From JBGTKH01 sp041744735 (GTDB lineage: Bacteria; Planctomycetota; Planctomycetia; Pirellulales; Pirellulaceae), in contig JBGTKH010000393.1 in the NCBI GenBank assembly GCA_041744735.1, positions 1 to 7,161 on the forward strand: a DNA stretch of 7,161 bases, in the 5' to 3' direction. A program made the translations under genes and the position numbers. The notes under the pieces were generated by a model, which did not search any database, had not been told where the DNA came from, and saw only the letters and a list, made by a program, of their open reading frames with translations. This document shows positions 1 to 6,716 of this stretch, one piece after another (within the stretch, counting starts at the first letter, position 1; each line of letters begins with the position of its first letter).

Positions 1-17
1 TCGGACTGCCGTAAACC

Positions 18-23
18 GGAGGA
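18..23 (+). promoter_or_regulatory. Ribosome binding site deciding a GTG start
   Basis: GGAGGA lies 7 bases before the GTG at 31. It is the strongest Shine-Dalgarno match in this part of the window. It supports GTG rather than a later ATG as the start, and this start keeps the planctomycete N-terminal signature in the protein. The promoter is not in the window. Confidence 0.8.
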
Positions 24-30
24 TCGCGCC

Positions 31-3000
31 GTGACCATTCCTCGCTTGTCGTGGATCGAAAAGCTTGCCCAGCGCTTTAACCGTCGTGTCAAAAAGGCGC
101 GTTGCGCTGCGGACGCCCGTTTCCGCCCGCGCGGCGAACGGCTGGAGGAGCGGCAAATGATGACGGCGGATATTGTGGTCACCGGTTCGCCGTGGCAAAA
201 TGCCAGTAGTCCCTGGGACGTGGACAACAACGGCCAAGTCACCCCGCTGGATGCCTTTATGATCGTCAGCCAACTCAACACCAACGGTCCCCACGCCCTG
301 CCCGAATCCCCGGCGCCACCGGAGATTTCAGACCCGTACTGGGACGTCAACGGCGACATGCAAGTCTCGGAAGCCGACTTGGACGCCGTGGTCGCCCACC
401 TGCGCAACATCGGCGGCTACAGCGAAGTCTTCGGCAGCGGCGCGGGCTATGCGAATGGGCCAGGCTACAATAGTGGTGCAGGGTACAGTAGTGGACCAGG
501 ATACAGCAGCGGCCCCGGGTACAGTAGCGGTGCTGGCGACAGTACCGAAACCGGCGAGAATAGCGGCGGCGGAGAAGGTAATGACGGTGGTGCAGGCGCA
601 GGATCAGGAAGTGGCTCCGGGTCGGCCGTTGAGATTTCCATAGGCGACGCCTCCGTGACGGAAGGGGACAGTGGAAACGTCGACGCCGTGTTCAATGTGA
701 GCTTGTCCGCGCCAAGCAATCAATTGGTGTCCGTGCAGTACCAGACACAATGGTTAGGGCCTGGAAATCAGCAGGCGGCGTCACCTGTGCATGATTACGA
801 TTCGCAAGTATCGCTGATCTCGCTTTACTTTCTGCCGGGCGAAACCGACAAGACCATTAACGTGACGGTAAAAGGCGACGTTCTCGACGAGTACGACGAA
901 CAATTCGAAGTGCACCTGTTCGATCCAACCAATGCCACGATTGTTGACGGAGTTGGCGTTGGCACAATCGAAGACGATGACGCCCCACCAACGATTAGCA
1001 TTAACAACATCACCGTGCCGGAATGGGATTCCGGCATTGTTCATCCGGGGTTTACCGTATCGCTTTCCGCACCCAGCGGAAAAGAGGTGAGCGTCAATTA
1101 TGAGTTGCGGCAGCGTGATCCATATCCCATCGATCTGACACTAGACTGGGCAGCGACCGCCGACGTGGATTTTGCGACAGCGTCAGGCACAGTTTACATC
1201 CCTGCGGGAGACACAAGTACAACCATTCCGCTTCCATCGATTTACGACGACGACATCGATGAAGAGGATGAAGTCTTTGACGCGTTTCTGACTGGCGAAG
1301 TAAACGCAACCCTTACAACGACCAAAGGCCGCGCGACAATTACGGATAACGACACGTCCTACATCAGCATTCGCGATACCACCGACTTCGAGCAGCAAGG
1401 CAGTGCTGTTTTCCTGGTCGAATTGTCTGCGCCGTCCGAACGTTATCCTTCGGTCGTTTTTTCGACGAGCGGGATTAGCGCGACATCAGCTATTGATTTC
1501 ACGTGGACTTCCGGCATCTTGAACTTTGGACCGAATGAGACCGAAAAGGAAATTACCGTTTTTATTTCGGACGACGGAATTGACGAAGGAAGTGAGACGT
1601 TCCAAGTCAATCTCTCCTCGCCGCTTCGTGTATCGATTTCTGACGCTCAGGCCATTGGTACGATTGCGGAAGTCGACATTCTGATCGATAGCAACAATGA
1701 CGGTACGGTCAACAAAGCGAGCGACGACCCGGATAGCTCTCCTAATTTCGAGTATCAAAATCCAAAGGTCATCCTGGCCGGAAGCGGTTTGGCGGAACTC
1801 AACGTAAATCTTGGCGACACATCCGGTCTCAGCGGCTTTACCGTCGCAATTCACACCGGTGGCAACATTCGGTTGTGGACGAGCGCGGCGAAGGACGTCG
1901 AAATCCCCGCGTATTATTCGATTTCCATCGATTCGTACCCAAGTTCGATATTTGTTGAAGGCGTCTCGCCCGGCACTGAAACCTTGACGGCTGTGCTGAG
2001 CGACGGGTATTGGTGGACCTCGGATGTGGTGAGGGTCGAGGTGATCGGCATCGTCGGTCTGGAATCCGTTGATTTCCAAAATAATCACGATCTAGTCTCC
2101 GATCCTTCGAGCAGCGGCAGTATTAGCTTTACGGCCGCCTTCGAATGGCATGATGCCGATCTGAGCGGAACGGCGACCGACAACGCCGGCGATAGACGCT
2201 ATCCCGTCGCTTATACGCGCAACAGCACGCTCACGCTCGGCGCAACAATCAAGTTGACCGGGTCGTTTTACGGATCAGTGCTTGTCAAAGCCAAGGGATT
2301 TAGCAACGGGCTTGCGGCCATGGATATTGAACCGACGGCTGCCACGGTTTCCGGCAACACGATTACCGTATCAGGTGCAAGTGGTGCAGACGCTCGCTTT
2401 CAAGACGCCATCGACTTTCTTCCCAACTTCGAATTGGATTGGGCCATCTCCGCGGACGGTGGGGCGACTTGGATTTCTGCAGGTGTAAGTTCGAACCCGG
2501 TCTATTTGACCTATCGCGACCCTACGGCCAGCACGCTTTATCACTCGCTGGTGCATATAGGATCGACCGCGGCCAGTGGATTGAACGGCAATGAAACTGA
2601 TGTTGTGGACGCCGTTTGGCAGCCGTTTGCTAACCTCGACGTTCATCGCGTGCACCGTGACGCCACCACGGGGGACATTTCCGAAGGAGATCAGTTGACG
2701 TATTGGGGAGTAGAAACAACAACCGTCAAGACGAGCGCGGCGCTACTTCAGGAGGGCACTGGGCAATGCGGGGCATGGGCACATCTTTTTCAAGACGTAC
2801 TCGCTGCACAAGGTATCATCGGTACCACAATTGTTGAAATCAAGCCCAAGGATTTTCCGTGGTATGTTGGGATGGCAATCAAGAAGTGGGAGTTTTCAGG
2901 TCCGGGAACTGTCAATGTCGCATCGTTAGTCATTCCGTCAACTGATGATCTTATGGTCATCGACCAACGCCCAAATGGCGCAGTAACGTTAATAGACAAG

Positions 3001-3291
3001 GATTACTTCCTGGACTATAAGTATAGCGAAGGTATCGATGTTGAACGTAAGGAGTCATTCGGACAGGGTAATGACTGGTCACCGGAGATTTTCCTAAATC
3101 ACTTTATCGTAAAGTACGGTACACAGTACTACGATCCTTCGTATGGGGGCGGTCCTTACGGTTCTCCCAATGAATGGGAAGCCAATGCCCTTGATGGCTT
3201 TGTGATTCTTGTCGTGGATCCGGCAACCGGCACCGCAGGACGCCTGTTAAAGAAAAATGGGCCGGCACCAGAGACCTTGTTTGACGAATGA
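31..3291 (+). CDS. Large modular surface protein: dockerin-like, three Calx-beta, transglutaminase-like C-terminus
   Basis: Probable exported enzyme or adhesin of 1086 residues, GTG start with a strong ribosome binding site. Residues 34-47 hold the signature RGERLEERQMMTAD, which resembles the LExR-type N-terminus of giant planctomycete exported proteins; no classical hydrophobic signal peptide is visible. Residues 63-74 and 105-116 are paired dockerin-like calcium loops (D63, D65, N67, D74; D105, N107, D109, D116), the second with Met110 where Gly is usual. Residues 135-200 are a Gly/Ser/Tyr linker. Calx-beta domains cover about 200-318, 320-442 and 443-547, the first two ending in the acidic runs EDDD and DND. 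D553-T559 is another calcium-type loop. Residues 560-830 are beta-rich and not recognised. Residues 831-1075 look transglutaminase-like: GQCGAW with Cys913, then NHF with His1024 and YYDPSYG with Asp1035. Whether it cross-links, cleaves or is inactive cannot be told. The stop overlaps the next gene. Confidence 0.88.
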   Translation: MTIPRLSWIEKLAQRFNRRVKKARCAADARFRPRGERLEERQMMTADIVVTGSPWQNASSPWDVDNNGQVTPLDAFMIVSQLNTNGPHALPESPAPPEISDPYWDVNGDMQVSEADLDAVVAHLRNIGGYSEVFGSGAGYANGPGYNSGAGYSSGPGYSSGPGYSSGAGDSTETGENSGGGEGNDGGAGAGSGSGSGSAVEISIGDASVTEGDSGNVDAVFNVSLSAPSNQLVSVQYQTQWLGPGNQQAASPVHDYDSQVSLISLYFLPGETDKTINVTVKGDVLDEYDEQFEVHLFDPTNATIVDGVGVGTIEDDDAPPTISINNITVPEWDSGIVHPGFTVSLSAPSGKEVSVNYELRQRDPYPIDLTLDWAATADVDFATASGTVYIPAGDTSTTIPLPSIYDDDIDEEDEVFDAFLTGEVNATLTTTKGRATITDNDTSYISIRDTTDFEQQGSAVFLVELSAPSERYPSVVFSTSGISATSAIDFTWTSGILNFGPNETEKEITVFISDDGIDEGSETFQVNLSSPLRVSISDAQAIGTIAEVDILIDSNNDGTVNKASDDPDSSPNFEYQNPKVILAGSGLAELNVNLGDTSGLSGFTVAIHTGGNIRLWTSAAKDVEIPAYYSISIDSYPSSIFVEGVSPGTETLTAVLSDGYWWTSDVVRVEVIGIVGLESVDFQNNHDLVSDPSSSGSISFTAAFEWHDADLSGTATDNAGDRRYPVAYTRNSTLTLGATIKLTGSFYGSVLVKAKGFSNGLAAMDIEPTAATVSGNTITVSGASGADARFQDAIDFLPNFELDWAISADGGATWISAGVSSNPVYLTYRDPTASTLYHSLVHIGSTAASGLNGNETDVVDAVWQPFANLDVHRVHRDATTGDISEGDQLTYWGVETTTVKTSAALLQEGTGQCGAWAHLFQDVLAAQGIIGTTIVEIKPKDFPWYVGMAIKKWEFSGPGTVNVASLVIPSTDDLMVIDQRPNGAVTLIDKDYFLDYKYSEGIDVERKESFGQGNDWSPEIFLNHFIVKYGTQYYDPSYGGGPYGSPNEWEANALDGFVILVVDPATGTAGRLLKKNGPAPETLFDE
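433..540 (+). repeat. Six tandem 18-base units encoding Gly/Tyr hexapeptides
   Basis: Six in-frame 18-base units begin at 433, 451, 469, 487, 505 and 523. They encode GSGAGY, ANGPGY, NSGAGY, SSGPGY, SSGPGY and SSGAGD. Units differ mainly at synonymous third positions, so the peptide is better conserved than the DNA. Degenerate copies (STETGE, NSGGGE) and a Gly/Ser run continue to about 624. The repeat sits between the dockerin-like pair and the first Calx-beta domain and probably acts as a flexible linker. Confidence 0.85.
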
Positions 3292-3992
3292 ATTTCTTTA
3301 AGAAAACTAAAGTAATGGCTGCTTTATCCCTACTTATGATTGTCCACATAGTGCAATGTGACCCATCGCATGTGCCAGTGTTTCACCGTCCAAAAGAAGC
3401 CGAGCGTTGTACTGTCGAAGCTAGTTTACGCACTAATTCCGGCGGACTCGCAATTCTATTTCAGAAAACTGCAAAGTTGTCCATTCTTTCTGACGGCAAC
3501 GCGCGGTCAATCGCTGGCTGGCTGTCGTGGCTTGAATGGCGAGATACGTCAACGGGCAGTACGCGGCTCATTTGGCAACAGTTTAACACTCACATCTGCG
3601 CCGCTCCATATTTGAATCCTCACGGCTTTCTCGTCGCTGCGCGAGACGACAACCGTGTGGGGATAGCATATGTCGGCCCAGTGTTTTCGTTCATCGAAGT
3701 GGATGTTCGAAAACATGTTCCACCACTCGAATTAACGCGCAGGCCCGCGAACCTTGAGGAACCCGGCCGCGCGTTTTTGGGAGTCCAAGTCGATAAATTG
3801 CCAACAATCCCAATCGCCAAACTATTGCGCGAACGGCACGGAGACATGCAAATGCGACGTTTGCTGGCAGGAGAAAACAAAATAGCGAGGCTTTCGTACG
3901 ACGATAGGGGGTGGGTGTTTATAATTACCGCCGGCGAACACGAATTCAAATTGATTCTGTCGGACGACACGGTTTGGACACTTGAGGACTAA
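3288..3992 (+). CDS. Unrecognised exported protein, translationally coupled to the transglutaminase-like gene
   Basis: I do not recognise this 234-residue protein. The N-terminus has basic residues (KKTK) followed by a hydrophobic stretch of about residues 10-23, which fits a signal peptide. Cys24 follows IVQ; a lipoprotein cleavage site would be possible, but Gln just before the Cys is atypical, so ordinary secretion or membrane anchoring is equally plausible. The mature part is mixed alpha/beta looking with several Trp residues (78-87, WLSWLEW region) and a C-terminal stretch of short beta-like segments ending DDTVWTLED. The ATG overlaps the previous stop as ATGA and has no clear ribosome binding site, so translation probably depends on ribosomes finishing the upstream gene. 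ATG 3315 is an alternative start but would remove the basic N-terminal residues of the signal. Its close coupling suggests it works with the large surface protein; its job is unknown. Confidence 0.75.
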   Translation: MNFFKKTKVMAALSLLMIVHIVQCDPSHVPVFHRPKEAERCTVEASLRTNSGGLAILFQKTAKLSILSDGNARSIAGWLSWLEWRDTSTGSTRLIWQQFNTHICAAPYLNPHGFLVAARDDNRVGIAYVGPVFSFIEVDVRKHVPPLELTRRPANLEEPGRAFLGVQVDKLPTIPIAKLLRERHGDMQMRRLLAGENKIARLSYDDRGWVFIITAGEHEFKLILSDDTVWTLED

Positions 3993-4025
3993 CGATTTGC
4001 AGGATACGGTAGGTTCATAATGATT

Positions 4026-4030
4026 GGAGG
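4026..4030 (+). promoter_or_regulatory. Ribosome binding site that places the start at ATG 4039
   Basis: GGAGG lies 8 bases before ATG 4039. A TTG at 4024 is in the same frame, but it overlaps this site and has no Shine-Dalgarno sequence of its own. The later ATG is therefore preferred; it also begins directly at a compact signal peptide. Confidence 0.75.
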
Positions 4031-4038
4031 CTCGCAAA

Positions 4039-4521
4039 ATGTGCGGTTGTCAAAGGAAAGTGTTTTTGCTTCTCGTCAATTGTGTGTTTTCAACGACCGC
4101 AATTGCGGACGAAAAAGGCATTCGCGAATGGCAACATCTACGCGATGATGTCGCGCGGCTGGAAAGGGAGAATCTGGACTTGCGGAAAAAGACGGAGGAC
4201 CTCTCAAAGCGGTTAGCGGAGCAGCAACAGACGACGATGGAGATTTTTGAACGATTCCTTGCGCCCGATCGGCTGTTTCAAGCGGCATTCGCCGATGCTG
4301 ATCCGGCCATTCGACGGTGGGCGATTCGGCAGTTAGGGGACTCAGGTGAAGTCGCTGTGATCCATTTTGGTCGCTTGCTGGACGCCAAACGAGATGACGA
4401 CGAATCGGTTCGCCGGGCCGCGGAAGCGGCCTGGGAAACACTTCAAAAAACCGCACCCGACGCCTTGCGCCGCGAGTTCGAACGCATCCAGAATCTCCGA
4501 AATCAAGCGACACCGAAATAG
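4039..4521 (+). CDS. Exported coiled-coil protein with HEAT-like repeats
   Basis: A 160-residue protein with a signal peptide at residues 1-23 (hydrophobic VFLLLV core, likely cleavage after AIA). Residues about 28-66 have heptad-like spacing with alternating charges, LRDDVARLEREN then further Lys/Glu/Leu, consistent with a coiled coil. Residues about 85-137 resemble a HEAT repeat pair: DADPAIRRWAIRQLG, then DDDESVRRAAEAAWETL, with the Asp-Pro, paired Arg and Ala positions typical of such repeats. The C-terminus is short and basic. It has no visible catalytic motif, so a scaffolding or binding role in the periplasm-like space is the most that can be inferred. Its first 135 residues match the layout of the next gene product, making the two likely paralogues. 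The gap from the previous gene is 46 bases. Confidence 0.8.
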   Translation: MCGCQRKVFLLLVNCVFSTTAIADEKGIREWQHLRDDVARLERENLDLRKKTEDLSKRLAEQQQTTMEIFERFLAPDRLFQAAFADADPAIRRWAIRQLGDSGEVAVIHFGRLLDAKRDDDESVRRAAEAAWETLQKTAPDALRREFERIQNLRNQATPK

Positions 4522-4546
4522 CTGCGCCTCTCGCCATTTTCGCAGC
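4521..4546 (+). other. Weak hairpin just after the coiled-coil gene
   Basis: GCTGCG at 4521-4526 is exactly complementary to CGCAGC at 4541-4546, with a 14-base loop. The first base belongs to the stop codon. There is no T-run after the stem, so it is not a convincing terminator. It could modestly affect mRNA stability or reading into the next gene, or be chance. Confidence 0.25.
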
Positions 4547-4594
4547 GACACCGGACCCTAGACGACGGACGACACGATCGACCTGACCTATCAC

Positions 4595-4600
4595 GAGGTG
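4595..4600 (+). promoter_or_regulatory. Ribosome binding site of the leucine-rich repeat gene
   Basis: GAGGTG ends 8 bases before ATG 4609. It gives this gene its own translation start despite the 87-base gap after its neighbour. Confidence 0.65.
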
Positions 4601-4608
4601 TAATCACA

Positions 4609-5721
4609 ATGAAATGCGTCTTTCAACTTTTTGGCTGGATCGGGTTTTTTGCTTGCTGTGTTTTGGTCAACGTCGTAAGCGCGCAGGAGGAACGCGCCGA
4701 ATTGCTACAGCTACGCGATGCACTTGAACGCCTCGAACGGGAAAATGTCGCGCTGAAATCACAGCTTAAGGAGGAACAGGAGCTACGTCTAGCTTCCGAG
4801 CGGCAACTGCATGACGAAGCTGCGATGGCACTGAACATGTTATCGCAGAGCGCGCAAACGCTGGTCAAATCACCCGATCCCGATCTGCGAATGTTGGCGA
4901 TAACGATGATGGGAGCCAGCGAGCGCTCGATCCAGGCGAATCTGCCACTCTTGCGCGAACTGGCGAACGATCCGAACGAATTCGTTCGGCAGACTGCGTC
5001 GGCCGTTATGCGGAGAGCCGAGGGTACAAGGGAGCGGCAAATAACGCCGGACGAACAAGCTGCCGTAGCCGCGCTAAAGAGTTTCGGCGCCCGAGTGGCC
5101 ACGAACGGCGGAGGGCACCTTCGTTACTTGGATGCAAGCAATCTTGCGAGCCGATTCACGGACTCGGAAATGCAACTGCTAAAAGGCGCGCGACATGTCG
5201 AGGTACTTAACTTGAGCCTTACGGGTGTCTCGGACGCAGGTCTCAATCCAATCGTTGACATGTCTGCGCTGCAAATTATTATGGTACCGAACGGCGTTAC
5301 CGATAAGGGACTAGAGAATCTACGCGACTTGTCCAACCTTCGGGCGCTTTATTTGGGCGCGAGTAAAGTTTCAGATGACGGGCTTGCTGTAATCGGAAGC
5401 CTGCCGGCTTTGGAAGTTCTTGTTTTGACACGTTCAATGGAAATACAAGGTTCCGGCCTGGTCCACTTGAGCGGTTGTCGGAAACTGGAAAAGTTGTCTC
5501 TTCCCGGCAGCGTTGCCGACATCGAGCTGAAACACTTAGTCAACCTGTCTGGATTGCGTGTGTTGGGTTTGGACGACGGCTATACGGACGCTGCAATCCA
5601 TCACATTAAAGCTTGCAAAAACCTTAGTGATCTCTATTTGAGAAAGACGAAAATATCTGAAGCCGGCATTCGTGAACTTTCGGCCTCGTTGCCGGATTTG
5701 ATGATTCATCGGGTTCCGTAG
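4609..5721 (+). CDS. Exported coiled-coil, HEAT-like and leucine-rich repeat protein
   Basis: A 370-residue protein. Residues 1-25 form a signal peptide (core IGFFACCVLVNVV, likely cleavage after VSA). Residues about 29-69 are a coiled coil containing LRDALERLEREN. Residues about 86-137 resemble HEAT repeats (SPDPDLRMLAITMMG; DPNEFVRQTASAVMRRA). Residues 145-165 (ITPDEQAAVAALKSFGARV) are the lead-in common before planctomycete leucine-rich repeats. About seven repeats run from 170 to 368, with recurring patterns such as VEVLNLSLTGVSDAGL, LRALYLGASKVSDDGL and LSDLYLRKTKISEAGI. Such repeats usually form a curved binding surface for proteins; the ligand here is unknown. The first 137 residues parallel the preceding gene product. 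The stop is only 8 bases from the next start. Confidence 0.88.
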   Translation: MKCVFQLFGWIGFFACCVLVNVVSAQEERAELLQLRDALERLERENVALKSQLKEEQELRLASERQLHDEAAMALNMLSQSAQTLVKSPDPDLRMLAITMMGASERSIQANLPLLRELANDPNEFVRQTASAVMRRAEGTRERQITPDEQAAVAALKSFGARVATNGGGHLRYLDASNLASRFTDSEMQLLKGARHVEVLNLSLTGVSDAGLNPIVDMSALQIIMVPNGVTDKGLENLRDLSNLRALYLGASKVSDDGLAVIGSLPALEVLVLTRSMEIQGSGLVHLSGCRKLEKLSLPGSVADIELKHLVNLSGLRVLGLDDGYTDAAIHHIKACKNLSDLYLRKTKISEAGIRELSASLPDLMIHRVP

Positions 5722-5729
5722 ATCATCCG

Positions 5730-6554
5730 ATGGACATTGTCTACATTCTGCGCCATAGCCGCCATGACGACGCGGAAATCCGTATGTCGTTACGCAGCGT
5801 CGCCAAGTGCATGCCGTGGATCGGGAAAGTATGGGTTTTTGGGGACCGGCCGGCGTTTCTGTCGAATGATACGGCCGTGATCCAACACGTGCCTCACGAG
5901 TATACGGCGCGGGTGGGCGGGTTTCGCACGCCGGTCACCAATGGGTTTCTGCTGCTGTTTCTGGCATCGCTGATCCCGGAGCTGAGCTTCGAGTTTGTTT
6001 GGTTCTGCGACGATTACATCCTGCTGGACGAAGTGCCCGAACCGCTGATCCGGCGTGATCGATATTTGGAAGACCTGGGCCAAGTGAAAAATCGGGGGCG
6101 GGGCGTGTGGAAGGGGATGCTGTGGCAGACGTACGACACGCTCCGGCGGCTGGGCTATCCGGGGCTGAACTTCGAATCGCACACGCCCCGCTACCTGACC
6201 AAGAAGCGAGTGTTCGACGCCTACTGCGACCTGAAAGACTTCGTCAGCCAGGACCGCTGGTTCGGAATGCTGGGTGCGACGGCCATCATGAACCACGCAC
6301 TGAAAACGGAACGCGAGAAAACTCAGTTGACGTTGGTTCGCCAGGAGAATCTGGTCGCCGGGTTTTACGACAAGCCGGCCGTGTACGAGCAGATCGTCGA
6401 GCGCTGCGCTGGCAAGAAGTTTCTGAACTTCGACGACGTGGCATTCAGCGCGGGCATGGAACGCTTCCTGGCTGAAAGATTTTCCAGTCCGTCAATCTAC
6501 GAGAAGCAAGGTTTCGGCGACGAGCGCGAGCCCGGTTTGGCGCAGCGTTCATAA
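5730..6554 (+). CDS. Stealth-family sugar-phosphate transferase-like protein
   Basis: A 274-residue protein without a signal peptide, so probably cytoplasmic. The Stealth family moves a hexose-1-phosphate from a nucleotide sugar onto a glycan, forming phosphodiester-linked surface or capsular sugars. Residues 14-102 match conserved region 2: DAEIRMSLRSVAKCMPWIGK, then FGDRPAFL, VIQH, TPVTNGF, IPELSFEF and the acidic CDD (Asp94, Asp95). SHTPRYLTKK with His151 matches region 3, and KKFLNFDD (Asp235, Asp236) with the SPSIYEK ending matches region 4. Region 1, normally containing a YTWVDG-type motif, is reduced to MDIVYILRHSRHDD, which is odd. The ATG at 5730 is chosen because it keeps the DIVY strand; no strong ribosome binding site is visible and translation may be coupled to the gene ending 8 bases upstream. 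GC-rich codon use differs from the genes before it. A general nucleotide-sugar glycosyltransferase is the alternative. Confidence 0.8.
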   Translation: MDIVYILRHSRHDDAEIRMSLRSVAKCMPWIGKVWVFGDRPAFLSNDTAVIQHVPHEYTARVGGFRTPVTNGFLLLFLASLIPELSFEFVWFCDDYILLDEVPEPLIRRDRYLEDLGQVKNRGRGVWKGMLWQTYDTLRRLGYPGLNFESHTPRYLTKKRVFDAYCDLKDFVSQDRWFGMLGATAIMNHALKTEREKTQLTLVRQENLVAGFYDKPAVYEQIVERCAGKKFLNFDDVAFSAGMERFLAERFSSPSIYEKQGFGDEREPGLAQRS

Positions 6555-6566
6555 CCGCGCGGTGCG

Positions 6567-6599
6567 AACGACCAGACTTGCCTTTAGGTTTCTGGCGTT
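6567..6599 (+). terminator. Possible terminator hairpin after the Stealth-family gene
   Basis: AACG and CCAGA at 6567-6576, separated by one bulged A, pair with TCTGG and CGTT at 6591-6599. This gives nine base pairs around a 14-base loop, starting 13 bases after the stop. There is no T-run behind it, so classic intrinsic termination is doubtful. Its position at the end of the five-gene cluster and before a promoter is what supports it. Confidence 0.35.
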
Positions 6600-6624
6600 G
6601 GGAGGCGTTTCGGGGGACGATTGA

Positions 6625-6653
6625 TTGACGCGGGCCTGTGAACTGTGCACAAT
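6625..6653 (+). promoter_or_regulatory. Sigma70-like promoter before the last gene
   Basis: TTGACG at 6625-6630 (5 of 6 to the consensus -35) is followed after exactly 17 bases by CACAAT at 6648-6653 (4 of 6 to TATAAT). Transcription would start near 6660, giving a leader of roughly 57 bases before ATG 6717. The order of hairpin, promoter and gene marks this as the likely boundary between two transcription units. Confidence 0.5.
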
Positions 6654-6716
6654 GATGGCAGTTTTCTCCAGCCGCTTGATGTCCCTCCGCACTGCCGCAC
6701 AGAGAGCCTGCCTGCG

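Noticed and set aside
12..14. TAA as the stop of an upstream gene
   Set aside because: Only three codons precede it in the window, too little to support a coding call.
433..576. CRISPR-like array
   Set aside because: The 18-base units are contiguous without spacers, in frame, and encode a protein linker.
1486..2088. Minus-strand open frame of about 200 codons inside the large surface gene
   Set aside because: It lies wholly within a well-supported coding sequence, has no recognisable domain and no convincing ribosome binding site; it is most likely a shadow frame.
4016..4021. CATAAT as a -10 element for the small coiled-coil gene
   Set aside because: It matches TATAAT at 5 of 6, but the implied start near 4028 would fall inside the ribosome binding site, and no good -35 lies 16-18 bases upstream.
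4024..4038. TTG 4024 as the start of the small coiled-coil gene
   Set aside because: It overlaps the Shine-Dalgarno sequence GGAGG at 4026-4030, which is well placed for ATG 4039.
4076..4594. Minus-strand open frame opposite the small coiled-coil gene
   Set aside because: Arg/Pro-rich product without motifs, opposite a gene with signal peptide, coiled coil and HEAT-like repeats.
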